From: Desulfovermiculus halophilus DSM 18834
GTDB taxonomy: Bacteria; Desulfobacterota; Desulfovibrionia; Desulfovibrionales; Desulfothermaceae
Reading direction: 5' to 3'
NCBI RefSeq assembly: GCF_000620765.1
Contig: NZ_JIAK01000019.1
Span: 1-64,000 of the forward strand
Length of the DNA: 64,000 nt
Shown here: positions 9,115 through 18,300 of the stretch, piece after piece
How the letters are laid out: each line of letters starts with the position of its first letter
Numbering within the stretch: the stretch's first letter is position 1
The notes under the pieces: generated by a model
Databases searched by the model: none
The model's input: only the letters and a program-made list of their open reading frames with translations
Told to the model about the DNA's origin: nothing
Translations under genes and position numbers: made by a program

Positions 9115-9312
9115 ACGCTTGGGTGTTTTCCATCCAGCGCACCAGCTGCAAAGGATGGAGGACTGTAAAAGGGAACCCTGTGAAAGTCAGGGACGGGCCC
9201 GCCGCTGTAACCGGGGACGAAGGCCGCAACAAGCCACTTTCAGGACAATCCTGGGGGGAAGGCGCGGCTGGAGGATGATCCGGGAGTCAGAAGACCTGCC
9301 CAAGTGCTGAAA
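9115..9312 (+). promoter_or_regulatory. Cobalamin (B12) riboswitch
   Basis: The conserved core is visible in order: AAAAGGGAACCCTGTGAAA (about 9167-9185), GCCGCTGTAACCGGGGACG (9201-9219), the B12 box AAGCCACT (9230-9237), GGGAAGGCGCGGC (9256-9268) and AGTCAGAAGACCTGCC (9285-9300). It lies about 215 bases upstream of the exported cbiK and is followed by an intrinsic terminator, so it probably acts by B12-induced premature termination. The outer ends are approximate. Confidence 0.96.
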
Positions 9313-9371
9313 GAGGTGACGGCTTTCGTGGTCAAAGCCGGCCTGAAGTCGTATCCGAGGATAAAAACGGG

Positions 9372-9414
9372 AAATCCCCGGATCGAACAAATGTTCGATC
9401 CGGGGATTTTTTTT
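9372..9414 (+). terminator. Intrinsic terminator serving as riboswitch expression platform
   Basis: Near-perfect stem AAATCCCCGGATCGAACA with its complement around a very short loop, followed by eight T (9407-9414). It lies about 60-70 bases after the riboswitch core and before cbiK. I see no long alternative pairing by eye that proves the switch, but order and spacing fit a transcriptional off-switch. Confidence 0.92.
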
Positions 9415-9526
9415 ATATTCCATATCCACTCCAACCTGTAGCCGGGAGCAGGGTCGGAGCTCCCTGCGACTCTGCTCCTGCAATTTTCATCCAGGGAACA
9501 CAAAAAAATAAGAGAAGGAGGACTGT

Positions 9527-10465
9527 ATGCGCAAGGGAAACATTGTCTTGAACACATTGATGCTGGCTTTTTTTCTGGGCCTGATCGTGTCCGGTGGTTC
9601 GGTCTCGGCCCATGGGCCCGGTGATAGGCTCGGGCACAGCCATGGACACGGGCACCATGGGCATAAGGAAGACAAAAAAGATAAGGCGGGCATATTGCTG
9701 GTGGCCTTTGGTTCCAGCTATCCACAGGCCCAGGCCGCCTTTGACAGCATTGAAGACCAGGTCGAAGAGACCTTTCCGAAGATACCGGTCCGCTGGGCAT
9801 ATACCTCCAAAATGGTCCGCAAAAAGCTGGGCAAAAAGGGAAAAGACCTGGACTCTCCGATCCAGGCCCTGGCCGACATGCTGGATGAGGGCTTTACCCA
9901 TGTGGCCGTGCAGTCCCTGCATACCATTGCCGGAGCGGAGTTCCACGAGCTGCAGTCTGTGGTTAATGCATTCGAAGCCATGGACAGGTTTGAACGGATC
10001 ATGCTCGGATATCCGCTCTTATCGACACCTCACAGCCTTGAACATGTGCGCCGGGCCTTGCTGAACAATATCCCTAAAGAGCGGAGCAAAGATGAGGCGG
10101 TCATCTTCATGGGCCACGGCACCTATCATCCCAGCAACGCATTTTATCAGGCCATGGCCTATGAGCTGCAGCAAAAAGATTCCAATGTCTATATGGGCAC
10201 AATCGGGGGATCGTTGTCTTTGGATACAATCCTTCCTGAGCTCAAAGAAAAGGGTATTGAAAAGGCTTATCTTCTGCCCTTTATGGCTGTGGCCGGAGAC
10301 CATGTCCGAAATGATATGGCCGGGGACGGGAAGAACTCCTGGAAGTCAGTCCTGGAAGAATCCGGGATTGAATGTGAGCCGGTCCTCAAGGGTACCGCAG
10401 AGTATGACAATCTCGCAGGTATTTGGGTCATGCATCTCAAGGACGTGATGGAGCATTACAAGTAA
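9527..10465 (+). CDS. cbiK: Exported (periplasmic) CbiK-type sirohydrochlorin cobaltochelatase
   Basis: A 312-residue CbiK with a signal peptide (about 1-28, ending SVSAH) and a His-rich stretch (GHSHGHGHHGH, 36-46) after cleavage. Class II chelatase fold; predicted metal-site histidines H197 in GHGTYH and H259 in AGDHVRND match the two His of enteric CbiK. GAAGGAGG precedes the ATG. Desulfovibrio vulgaris has both periplasmic and cytoplasmic CbiK; the periplasmic one binds haem and its in vivo role is unsettled. First gene after the B12 riboswitch, followed by a TonB receptor gene. The His-rich arm could hold Co, Ni, Zn or haem. Confidence 0.93.
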   Translation: MRKGNIVLNTLMLAFFLGLIVSGGSVSAHGPGDRLGHSHGHGHHGHKEDKKDKAGILLVAFGSSYPQAQAAFDSIEDQVEETFPKIPVRWAYTSKMVRKKLGKKGKDLDSPIQALADMLDEGFTHVAVQSLHTIAGAEFHELQSVVNAFEAMDRFERIMLGYPLLSTPHSLEHVRRALLNNIPKERSKDEAVIFMGHGTYHPSNAFYQAMAYELQQKDSNVYMGTIGGSLSLDTILPELKEKGIEKAYLLPFMAVAGDHVRNDMAGDGKNSWKSVLEESGIECEPVLKGTAEYDNLAGIWVMHLKDVMEHYK

Positions 10466-10495
10466 ATGTTTCACATGGAAATATTGGAGGAAGGG

Positions 10496-12478
10496 ATGAG
10501 TTACAAGCTGTATGTGGCCTTGGGTATCTGTGGTTTTTTGCTTCTGACATCCATGCCAGCCGGAGCTTCCGAAGACGAAGACACCATGTCCATGGAAGAG
10601 ATGGTGGTGACTGCCGGTCGCCTGCCGGAGCCCAAGCGGGAAGTGACATCAAATATTACAGTCGTGGATGAAGAGGAGATCAAGCAGTCCTCGGCACGAG
10701 ACCTGGGGGAGCTGCTGCTGGAAAAAAATATCGGTCATTTTCAGCACTATCCTGGGGCATTGACGTCAATCGGCATCCGAGGCTTTCGAACTGAAACTCA
10801 TGGCAATGACTTGGAAGGTCACGTCCTCATTCTGCTCAACGGCCGCCGGGCAGGGACCGGAAATGCGGCCAAGGTCATGACTGAAAATATTGAGCGTGTG
10901 GAAATTATCCGCGGTCCGGCCTCGGTTCAGTACGGCTCAGCGGCTATCGGTGGGGTAATCAATGTGATTACCAAGCAGGGTAAAGGCGAGATTTCTGGTC
11001 ATGTTCGGGGGGAACTGGGAAGTTATGGTTACGAAGAGGAAGCCGCCGGGATATCTGGAGAAATAGGTAAATTCGACTTTTCCGGGGCCATACGTCGGAG
11101 CACGCAGGATGACTATGATACAGCGGATGGCGAGGAGTATGAGAATACTGGGTACGACGAAAAATTGAGCGGAAGCCTCAATCTTGGATATGAATTTTTG
11201 CCCAACAACCGGATCGGGGTCATCTACACCGGATTTGATGCTGATGAACTCGGCAACCCAAGCTATCTGAGCCAGAATGATCTTGATGACTATAACGATA
11301 AGTCCAACGAATCGGTAGACTTTATCTATGACGGAGAGACGAGGGATGGCTTATTTCAATGGAGAGCCAGGTATTTTGTTGGAGAAGACGAAAACACCTG
11401 GTACGACCCGATTGGAAGCGATCCCAATGGATTTGATACAGGCGGATCTTCTACAACAGAAACAGATCAGCAAGGCGCTCAGGCCCAGGTAACCTGGAGC
11501 CCTGGACAGTATAGGCTGACAGCCGGTCTGGACTGGGTGAACTACGAGATCGACTCGGACAACGATCCGATGAAAACTGAGTACGACAATCCCTCCTATT
11601 TTCTTCTGGGCAAGGTCAAATTTTTGGACGAACGGCTTATTTTTTCCGGAGGTGCCCGTTACGACGATTACGAAGTCGAGGTCAAAGAAGGGCAAGGTGG
11701 CTCACAAGATGACGAAAACATTGCGCCCAGAGTGGGTGTGGCCTATTTTCTCTTAGATAATGTCAAGCTGCGAGCTAACTATGGTGAAGGATTCAAAATG
11801 CCCAGCGCCAAACAGTTGGCAGGAGATTTCAGCTCCGGTTGGTCGCAGTACAAGGGAAACCCCAATTTGGATCCGGAAACAAGCGAAACCTATGAAGCAG
11901 GGCTTGATGTGTACTTTGGGGCCTTGGACGCATCGGTAACGTATTTTACCACCGACTTTGAGGATAAGATTCAGCAGGTGGCTGGACCAGGCGGAGTGCA
12001 GACCTGGGAGAATATCGGCGAAGCATCGGTTTCTGGTTTTGAAGGTGAGTTTTCTTATGATCTGGCCACATTATGGAATTGGGATTGGCGCATAACGCCT
12101 TATGTGAACGTTACGTATCTGACCGAGTACGAAGATGAGGAGACCGGAGAGGATCTGCTCTATATCTCGGATGTGAACCTTTCTTATGGCTTGTCAGTCT
12201 CGGACATGAATGGATTTATGGCCAGACTGAACTTTGCCTACACAGGTGATCAAGATGTCCAGGACTGGGAGAGTAGCTGGTCAGGGCCAGTAGTGGAAAA
12301 AGGTGGATTTACCGTTGCCAATTTGACTGTCCAAAAAAGAATCCTTGATTTCAATTCCTACGGTGATCTCTCTTTGCGCGGCGAGGTGCGTAATTTGTTC
12401 GACAAGGACTATTCGTATGTCAAGGGCTATCCTATGCCCGGGCGAAGCTTTGTCCTGGGTATGGAGTACTCCTTCTAA
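10496..12478 (+). CDS. TonB-dependent outer-membrane receptor (BtuB-like)
   Basis: A 660-residue receptor. Start chosen at 10496, just after TTGGAGGAAGGG; an upstream Met lacks support. Signal peptide about 1-24, TonB box MEEMVVTAGR, plug domain (LGELLLEKN, IGIRGFRTE, VLILLNGRRAG, VEIIRGPASVQYGSAAIGGVINVITK) and a 22-strand-type barrel ending in a C-terminal Phe (VLGMEYSF). It starts 30 bases after cbiK and shares the B12 riboswitch, so a corrinoid, haem or other tetrapyrrole ligand is likely. Specificity itself is not readable. Confidence 0.93.
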   Translation: MSYKLYVALGICGFLLLTSMPAGASEDEDTMSMEEMVVTAGRLPEPKREVTSNITVVDEEEIKQSSARDLGELLLEKNIGHFQHYPGALTSIGIRGFRTETHGNDLEGHVLILLNGRRAGTGNAAKVMTENIERVEIIRGPASVQYGSAAIGGVINVITKQGKGEISGHVRGELGSYGYEEEAAGISGEIGKFDFSGAIRRSTQDDYDTADGEEYENTGYDEKLSGSLNLGYEFLPNNRIGVIYTGFDADELGNPSYLSQNDLDDYNDKSNESVDFIYDGETRDGLFQWRARYFVGEDENTWYDPIGSDPNGFDTGGSSTTETDQQGAQAQVTWSPGQYRLTAGLDWVNYEIDSDNDPMKTEYDNPSYFLLGKVKFLDERLIFSGGARYDDYEVEVKEGQGGSQDDENIAPRVGVAYFLLDNVKLRANYGEGFKMPSAKQLAGDFSSGWSQYKGNPNLDPETSETYEAGLDVYFGALDASVTYFTTDFEDKIQQVAGPGGVQTWENIGEASVSGFEGEFSYDLATLWNWDWRITPYVNVTYLTEYEDEETGEDLLYISDVNLSYGLSVSDMNGFMARLNFAYTGDQDVQDWESSWSGPVVEKGGFTVANLTVQKRILDFNSYGDLSLRGEVRNLFDKDYSYVKGYPMPGRSFVLGMEYSF

Positions 12479-12619
12479 GCTTGAAGCGTTGCGCAGAAAT
12501 TCTGCTGTTTGTTGCTGAAGGATTCGGATGACCTGTGAAATACATATGTTCTGACGGATCCCTCAGTGCACATGCCAGACATTTTGACATGTCCTTTCCC
12601 TTATTTTGCGTGATTGCAT

Positions 12620-13357
12620 ATGGAATTCAAAGCCCTGATCCTCGGACTTGCCTTCTCTTTGAGCATTTTTGCGGTCAAAAACGGCTTGGGCCTGCATTAC
12701 CTGCTGCAGGCCCGGCTGGGATCCACTTGGGAAAAGGTCATTGCCCTGTGCATCTATGCCGCACTGTATGCCGGGATCTTCTTGTCCTCCTGGTGGATCC
12801 TTCAGCAGCTGGTCCTTCTCAACCATTTTCAGACCCTGCAGCATGTGCTCCGCTCCGGAATGCTTGCGCATGTTTTTCTAGCCGCACTGCTTATTATATG
12901 GGGGCTTTTGCTGCTCGTTCAAGATAGAGGCGGAAAGGCTGCTGCCTGGGGATGGGCGCTTCTGGTTTTGCCCTGTCCGGTCTGCGCTTTGGTCATTTTT
13001 CTCAATGTTTCGCTGCTCCTTTCCCTGTATCCTGTTGCTGGATTTTCTGCCCTGGCCGGAGCTTGGGCCGGTTTTGTCGGTCTGGGGGTTGGAACAGCCA
13101 TGGTGTTTAGCCTGCTTGCGCGGCAAGAGAACAGCCAGCCGGAATACATGCTTGGCGGGGCCATGCTGGCTATTGCTGCTTTTTTTGTGTTGGCTGTTGT
13201 GCTCATGCCTCAGTTTGGACAGCTGGACGAAATCTACAGATTGGCTTCTTATGAAACTGAGAAAACCACTACGACCATGGAGCAGATCCTCGGAGTATCA
13301 GGTTGTGTAGTGGTTCTGTTTACAGCCGGTTTTTGGGCTGGATATAAAAGAGAATGA
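12620..13357 (+). CDS. DUF2162-type multispanning membrane protein (putative transporter)
   Basis: A 245-residue inner-membrane protein with about six or seven hydrophobic segments. LPCPVCALVIFLNVSLL and the overall pattern recall the DUF2162 putative transporters found beside ExbB-like and DUF2149 genes in methanogens and anaerobic bacteria; I recognise this from memory of the family. Start at ATG 12620; a TTG 6 bases earlier is also possible and no good ribosome site is seen. The next gene (ExbB-like) starts 31 bases downstream. Its role is unknown; context points to energising or completing tetrapyrrole uptake. Confidence 0.72.
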   Translation: MEFKALILGLAFSLSIFAVKNGLGLHYLLQARLGSTWEKVIALCIYAALYAGIFLSSWWILQQLVLLNHFQTLQHVLRSGMLAHVFLAALLIIWGLLLLVQDRGGKAAAWGWALLVLPCPVCALVIFLNVSLLLSLYPVAGFSALAGAWAGFVGLGVGTAMVFSLLARQENSQPEYMLGGAMLAIAAFFVLAVVLMPQFGQLDEIYRLASYETEKTTTTMEQILGVSGCVVVLFTAGFWAGYKRE

Positions 13358-13388
13358 AAATAGATATCACTTATGAAGGACAATGCAT

Positions 13389-14066
13389 ATGGATTTTGGC
13401 GCCCTATTGAAAACATTTATCTATCTGATCTCTTCCTCCCTTCTGTATCCGGTTTTGTTTTTGCTATCTGTTCTACTGCTCTGGGTCATTGTCTATAGTG
13501 GAGGGTTCTTTGCCCAGTGGGTACAACGGATGCGTCTGCCCCGCGTCCCGCCTGAGCAGTTGCCGAATAAGATCCTTTCAGAACAGGGCCAGATGTGTGT
13601 GTCTCCCCGAGTCCGCGAGTATGTAGCTAAACTTTATAACCTGAACTTCGACCTGCAGCATACAGATGAAGCAATTGAGAACCTCCTTCAAGATACAGTT
13701 TTGAGTATCCAGAAGTCCATGGACCGATTGCGCATCGTGGTCAGGGTGGCTCCGGGCCTGGGCCTGATCGGAACCCTGATTCCCATGGGTACTGGTTTGG
13801 CTGCATTGGGTCAGGGGGATATGTCCAGGTTGACTTCGGATCTGGTCATTGCCTTTACCACCACCGTAGTCGGATTGGCCTTGGGCCTGCTGGCTTTTTG
13901 CATGTGGACCGTCAAAGCGCGCTGGGCAGAGGAGGATATTAAGAATATCGAGCTGGCTACTGAGGTATTGACCAAGGCGCAACAGGGCAAAGAGGAGCTG
14001 ACCAAAGGACCCAAGAAAGCCGAGCCGCGGACCATGGAGACCAAAATGGCTGTGCATCAGGGATAG
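13389..14066 (+). CDS. MotA/TolQ/ExbB-family proton channel protein
   Basis: A 225-residue inner-membrane protein. One hydrophobic segment near the N-terminus (about 10-40) and two near the C-terminus. RIVVRVAPGLGLIGTLIPMG and LVIAFTTTVVGLALGLLAF are the hallmark ExbB/TolQ/MotA helices. Of two ATGs 6 bases apart, the second (13389) is better spaced from GAAGGA. In this order (receptor, DUF2162, ExbB, DUF2149, CobN) it is probably the stator of a dedicated TonB-type motor. A 587-bp repeat-bearing gap separates it from the DUF2149 gene. Confidence 0.9.
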   Translation: MDFGALLKTFIYLISSSLLYPVLFLLSVLLLWVIVYSGGFFAQWVQRMRLPRVPPEQLPNKILSEQGQMCVSPRVREYVAKLYNLNFDLQHTDEAIENLLQDTVLSIQKSMDRLRIVVRVAPGLGLIGTLIPMGTGLAALGQGDMSRLTSDLVIAFTTTVVGLALGLLAFCMWTVKARWAEEDIKNIELATEVLTKAQQGKEELTKGPKKAEPRTMETKMAVHQG

Positions 14067-14263
14067 CTCCCATAAAAAAGGAGCTGCTAGTCTTTTGGCA
14101 ACCACACCACCTCCCAGACCTGCCAAAGCGCAGGTACAATAAAGCATACAACCGTAAGCGTTTACTGGGTTTTTTCTTGTGCGTTTTCTGCGGCCTCTAT
14201 GGAGTAGCCCACCGCAGAGACGCTGGTAAGCATTCAGGGGATTTGGAAAACCTAAGAATAGAC

Positions 14264-14354
14264 CGTCATTGCGAGCACAGCGAAGCAATCTCCTGGTTTT
14301 GTCCGGGACGGTGATGCGCTGGAGATTGCTTCGGCGAAGCCGCCTCGCAATGAC
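14264..14354. repeat. REP-like palindromic intergenic repeat
   Basis: Outer arms CGTCATTGCGAG and CTCGCAATGAC, then inner arms GAAGCAATCTC and GAGATTGCTTC, flank a core of about 30 bases. This is the widespread CGTCATTGCGAG/GAAGCAATC type of extragenic palindrome known from many proteobacteria. Confidence 0.82.
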
Positions 14355-14423
14355 CGGTGATACCAACGCTGTCATCACCCCCTGATCGGGTACAGACGCT
14401 GAGGACGCAGAAGAGAGGGATTT

Positions 14424-14454
14424 TTTATTTTTCGCTGAGAGGGCGAAAAATAAA
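14424..14454. other. 12-bp AT-rich hairpin
   Basis: Arms TTTATTTTTCGC (14424-14435) and GCGAAAAATAAA (14443-14454) with a 7-base loop. Without a T-tract after it, it is not a standard terminator; it is probably part of the repeat cluster. Confidence 0.45.
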
Positions 14455-14653
14455 TTGGCTCTGTCCTGTGGGCAAATGTTCCGTAAGCTTAGCATGTTAA
14501 CAATGCTATCTTTCTACTTGCAAAGCAGTGAGCAGTTTTATATTTGCCGTCTATTTCAGCCGCAAAGATAAATAAAACTCAACTCAGCGTTATCAGCGTC
14601 TCCGCGGTGCACCATTTTTCATGCAAACAACTTGTATTCAAATGGATGGATGT

Positions 14654-15016
14654 ATGCGTTTTATGCATGCCAAGCGAAGGGTGATTGGCGCTTCGAAGCC
14701 TTGTTTTGGAGAGCAGACTGAAACAAGCGATCCATTGACTGGAGTGGCCAATCTGTTTGATGTAGGTTTGGTGTTCATTGTCGGGCTTATATTCACTTTG
14801 TTTTCCGCCTACCACCTCCAAGATCTGTTCAGCAAGGATTCAGAGCTGACTATTATGAAGAAAAGCAAAAGCGGGCAGATGGAGATCATCACCAAAAAAG
14901 GAACCAAAATCGATGCCAGAAAGGTGACCAAGAAACAGGCCCAGGGCCTTGGGGAGCGCTTGGGCACAGCCTACCGTCTGGAGGACGGAAGCATGGTCTA
15001 TGTGCCGGACGAATGA
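14654..15016 (+). CDS. DUF2149 protein (ExbD-like partner)
   Basis: About 120 residues. After a short basic N-terminus comes DPLTGVANLFDVGLVFIVGL, a single membrane helix, then a periplasmic domain containing TKKGTKIDARKVTKKQAQG and ending in LEDGSMVYVPDE. This matches DUF2149, which pairs with ExbB-like proteins as an ExbD analogue; the Asp at the start of the helix (FDVG) is where ExbD has its proton-carrying Asp. Starts at 14654 or 14663 (MHAKRR) are both possible. It precedes the binding-protein remnant and the CobN-like gene. Confidence 0.78.
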   Translation: MRFMHAKRRVIGASKPCFGEQTETSDPLTGVANLFDVGLVFIVGLIFTLFSAYHLQDLFSKDSELTIMKKSKSGQMEIITKKGTKIDARKVTKKQAQGLGERLGTAYRLEDGSMVYVPDE

Positions 15017-15074
15017 ATCTCAGGGTCGCCTGGATGTCCCGAGGTTCATATAACCATATGTATAAGGAGTGATC

Positions 15075-15364
15075 ATGAGGCAAAAGCATAGCTCAAGGCT
15101 TTGCCTGCATTATACCTGGAGGCTCAATCTATTCCGCTTGTTGCTGTGTTGTTGTTTGGTTGTTGTTGCGTTGCCATCTGCAGCTGAACTTATTGAATTT
15201 GCAGACGATGTTGGGAAAGAAGTGGTTTTGCATAGTCCTCCGCAAAGGGTTGTCTCTCTGAGCTTCCCCCAGCCCTGGAGACGGCCTTGAACGGGATTTT
15301 GAATGGAGTGCAGTGGCGGGCAATGAGGGAAAAGGCAAGCGGATCTCATCTTTCTGTGAAGTGA
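15075..15364 (+). pseudogene. Broken periplasmic binding protein gene (BtuF/FepB-like N-terminus)
   Basis: The ATG at 15075 follows TAAGGAG. The product has a signal peptide (ending PSAAELIEF) and the typical N-terminal segment of class III binding proteins, FADDVGKEVVLHSPPQRVVSL. The frame then stops at 15290. One extra base in the C5 run near 15266 would restore PPALETALNGIL and keep the frame open to 15364, just before the CobN-like start. Even so, almost all of the binding protein would be missing. It is therefore a remnant, or a very short exported peptide of unknown use. Confidence 0.7.
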
Positions 15365-15369
15365 TAACC

Positions 15370-18300
15370 ATGCTTAAATATGTACTTCTTATCCTTTGTG
15401 TATGTGCGCTTCTCCCTTCCTTGTCCCACGCCGACGAGGTTGCCCTTCTGGTTATTGATGCCGATTCCTATGCGGTAAACGAGGCCCTGAAAAAGCTGTA
15501 TCCGCCAAAAAACATCAAGGTCTGCTTTTTTACCCATGCAGATATTCAAGACAGTCAAGCCGCCCGGGAATTCATCCAGGGCTCGGAGGTCATTGTGGCT
15601 GATGTGATGCAGCCTCAAATCACTGACTATCTCCTGGAAAATGTGAATACTCAGTCTAGGCCGGTCTATGCCCTGCGCGGCTCCAATGACGACCAGAAGC
15701 TGAAAAGCAAGGGTTTTCGCTTTGAGCCAACGATTCAGGCCTATTTTCAAAATCTTTCGGTGCAAAACATCCACAACATGCTCCGTCGTGTCATCCACGA
15801 CCAGCTGGATGCATCCGTTGGGTACGATCCAGTGCACAAGCGACCGCAGACCGGCATGTACCATCCTGAGGCCGACTCAACATTTACTAGCTTTTCCGCT
15901 TATCACAAATGGTACATGGGTAAAGGGCCTGGAGAGGCAGAAAAGCCCTGGCTGGGATTGATGCTCTTTTCCTCCTCCCTGATTCCGGGGCAAAGACAGG
16001 CTGTGGACACCCTGATTCAGGAGGTGGAAAAGGCGGGATGGAATGTGGCCGTCTGTTTCGGCCGGGACGAAGAGGTGCTGACCTCCCTGCTCCTGGATGA
16101 AAGCCGTTCTTCCCGGGTGGATTGTATCCTGGCTTTTTCCCTCAAGTTTTATTCGGCAGTAAATAGCTCAGTGCAAAAGGCCCTGCAGGAACTGGATGTC
16201 CCGGTTGTGAACGTAGTCAATCTGTATGGGCAGACCATATCCGAGTGGCGGGAAAACCCACAGGGCATCCCGCCCATGCATGTGGTCTGGACCATGGCCA
16301 ACCCGGAGATATCCGGGCTGATCGAGCCCACGCCCTTGACTGGCCCGGTAGAGGTCACAGACCCAGAAACAGGCCGGAAGATTACCCGTTCTCGGGTGAT
16401 TACAGACAGTCTGGACCGCCTTCTGCCCAGGCTGCGGATGTGGCGCAAGCTACAGACCATGCCCAACGAGGACAAGAAGGTGGCCGTTTTGTACTACAAT
16501 CACAGCCAGGGGAAGCAGAACATCGGGGCCAGCTACCTGAATGTTTTTCGTAGCTTGGAGCGGATTTTGCGACGTATGCAGGACGAAGGCTATCAAGTAG
16601 ATGAAAAGGAGCTGCCAGGAGAAAAGGAGCTCAAGGATCTAGTGCTCAAATACGGGCGAAATATCGGCAGCTGGGCTCCGGGAGAGCTGCACAGGCTACT
16701 TGTGGAGGGAAAAGTAATCCGCCTGCCGGTGTCCAGATACAAAAAATGGTTTTCCCGCCTCCCAGCCCAATTCCGGAGCCAGGTCTTGGAACAGTGGGGG
16801 CCGGTGGAGAAGTCCTCGATAATGATTAAGGACCGGGAGCTCATCATTCCCGGATTCCGTCTGGGCAATGTATTGCTTTTGCCCGAGCCGGCCCGGGGCT
16901 GGGGGGATGAGCCCATGAAGCTGTATCACGATCCCACCCTGCAGCCTCACCATCAGTATATTGCAGCCTACCTGTGGCTCAAGCATGAGTTCGAGGCCGA
17001 TGCCATGATTCACTTGGGCACCCATGCCACCTACGAGTGGCTACCTGGGAAGCAGGCCGGCCTTGCCCCATCCTGTCCTCCGGAGGTTATGCTCACAGAC
17101 ATCCCCAACCTGTATCCCTACATTGTAGACGACGTAGGCGAGGGGATTCAGGCCAAGCGCAGAGGCCGGGGGGTGATCATCGACCATCTGACTCCGCCTC
17201 TGCGCAAGGGCGGTCTGTATCAGGAGTACCGTCGTCTCTACGATCTGATCAACGGCTACAACCGCTCTCAGGCCATGCAGAGCCAAACTGCCGAGGCCAA
17301 GCTGGAGGAGATCAAGGCCGTAACCCGTAAGCTGGGTCTGGACACGGATCTGGGAATTACTACCTATGATTCCAACGCCTTGGAGGAAATCGAGCATTAT
17401 CTTCTTGAACTCAAGGGCAACCTTATGCCCTATGGTCTGCACACCTTCGGCCGCTCGCCCCAAGGTCAGGCCCTGACCGATACCGTAGAGACCATCACAG
17501 AACATATTACAGACAGCTCGCCCGCTAAGATCCGCAGCTCGCTTGCCGAGTCTGGAAATTTGGAGATCGAACGGCTGCTTGCGGGTCTGGAAGGCAGATA
17601 CATACCGGCCGGTGAAGGCAACGATCCGGTGCGCAACCCCTCAGCTGTCCCCACGGGGAAGAACTTTTTCGGATTTGATCCCCAGAAGATCCCCTCGCGT
17701 TCAGCCTGGAAGCTGGGCAAAAAAGCGGCCCGGCAGATGATCAACGCCTCCCTGGAAAAAAACGGGACCTACCCCCAGAAGGTGGCTGTGGTGCTGTGGG
17801 CCACAGAGACTATCCGCAACGAAGGGGTCAATGAAAGCACTATCCTCAGTCTTTTGGGGATTAAGCCCACCTGGGACGTCTCGGGCCGGGTGACCGGGAC
17901 CGAGGTTATTCCCGGTCGGGAGCTGGACCGTCCTCGCATTGACGTCCTGATCAATCCTTCTGGGCTGTACCGGGATTTGTTCCCGAACAAGATGCGCTTT
18001 TTGGACAGGGCAGTGCAAAAGGCGGCGGTGCAGACCGATATCAAAAATCTTCTGCGCGAGCACAGTGCCAGCCTCAAACGTCGGTTGCGAGCCCAGGGGA
18101 TGACAGAGGAGAAGGCGGACAGACTGTCTACAGTGCGTATCTTCTCTGAAAAGAGCGGGTCCTACGGCACCGGGGTCTCGGAGATGACCGGAGCCTCCGG
18201 GCTTTGGAAGTCGGAACAGGAGATCGCCGAGGTCTATGAAAACCGGGTGGGGTATGCCTTTGGTCAGGGCATGTGGGGCCAGTCGGCCCAGGAGGTATTC

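Larger units (their letters stand above)
14067..14653. other. Repeat-rich gap between the ExbB-like and DUF2149 genes
   Basis: 587 bp with no credible gene. It holds a REP-like palindrome (14264-14354), a 12-bp hairpin (14424-14454) and three short pieces related to one another: CGCAGAGACGCTG near 14213, CAGACGCTGAGGACGCAG near 14393 and TCAGCGTCTCCGCGGTG near 14594. It looks like intergenic repeats inserted into what was a tighter operon. Confidence 0.7.

Noticed and set aside
9371-9414. Possible tRNA T-arm (GGATCGAAC).
   Set aside because: It is one arm of the riboswitch terminator with an eight-T tail.
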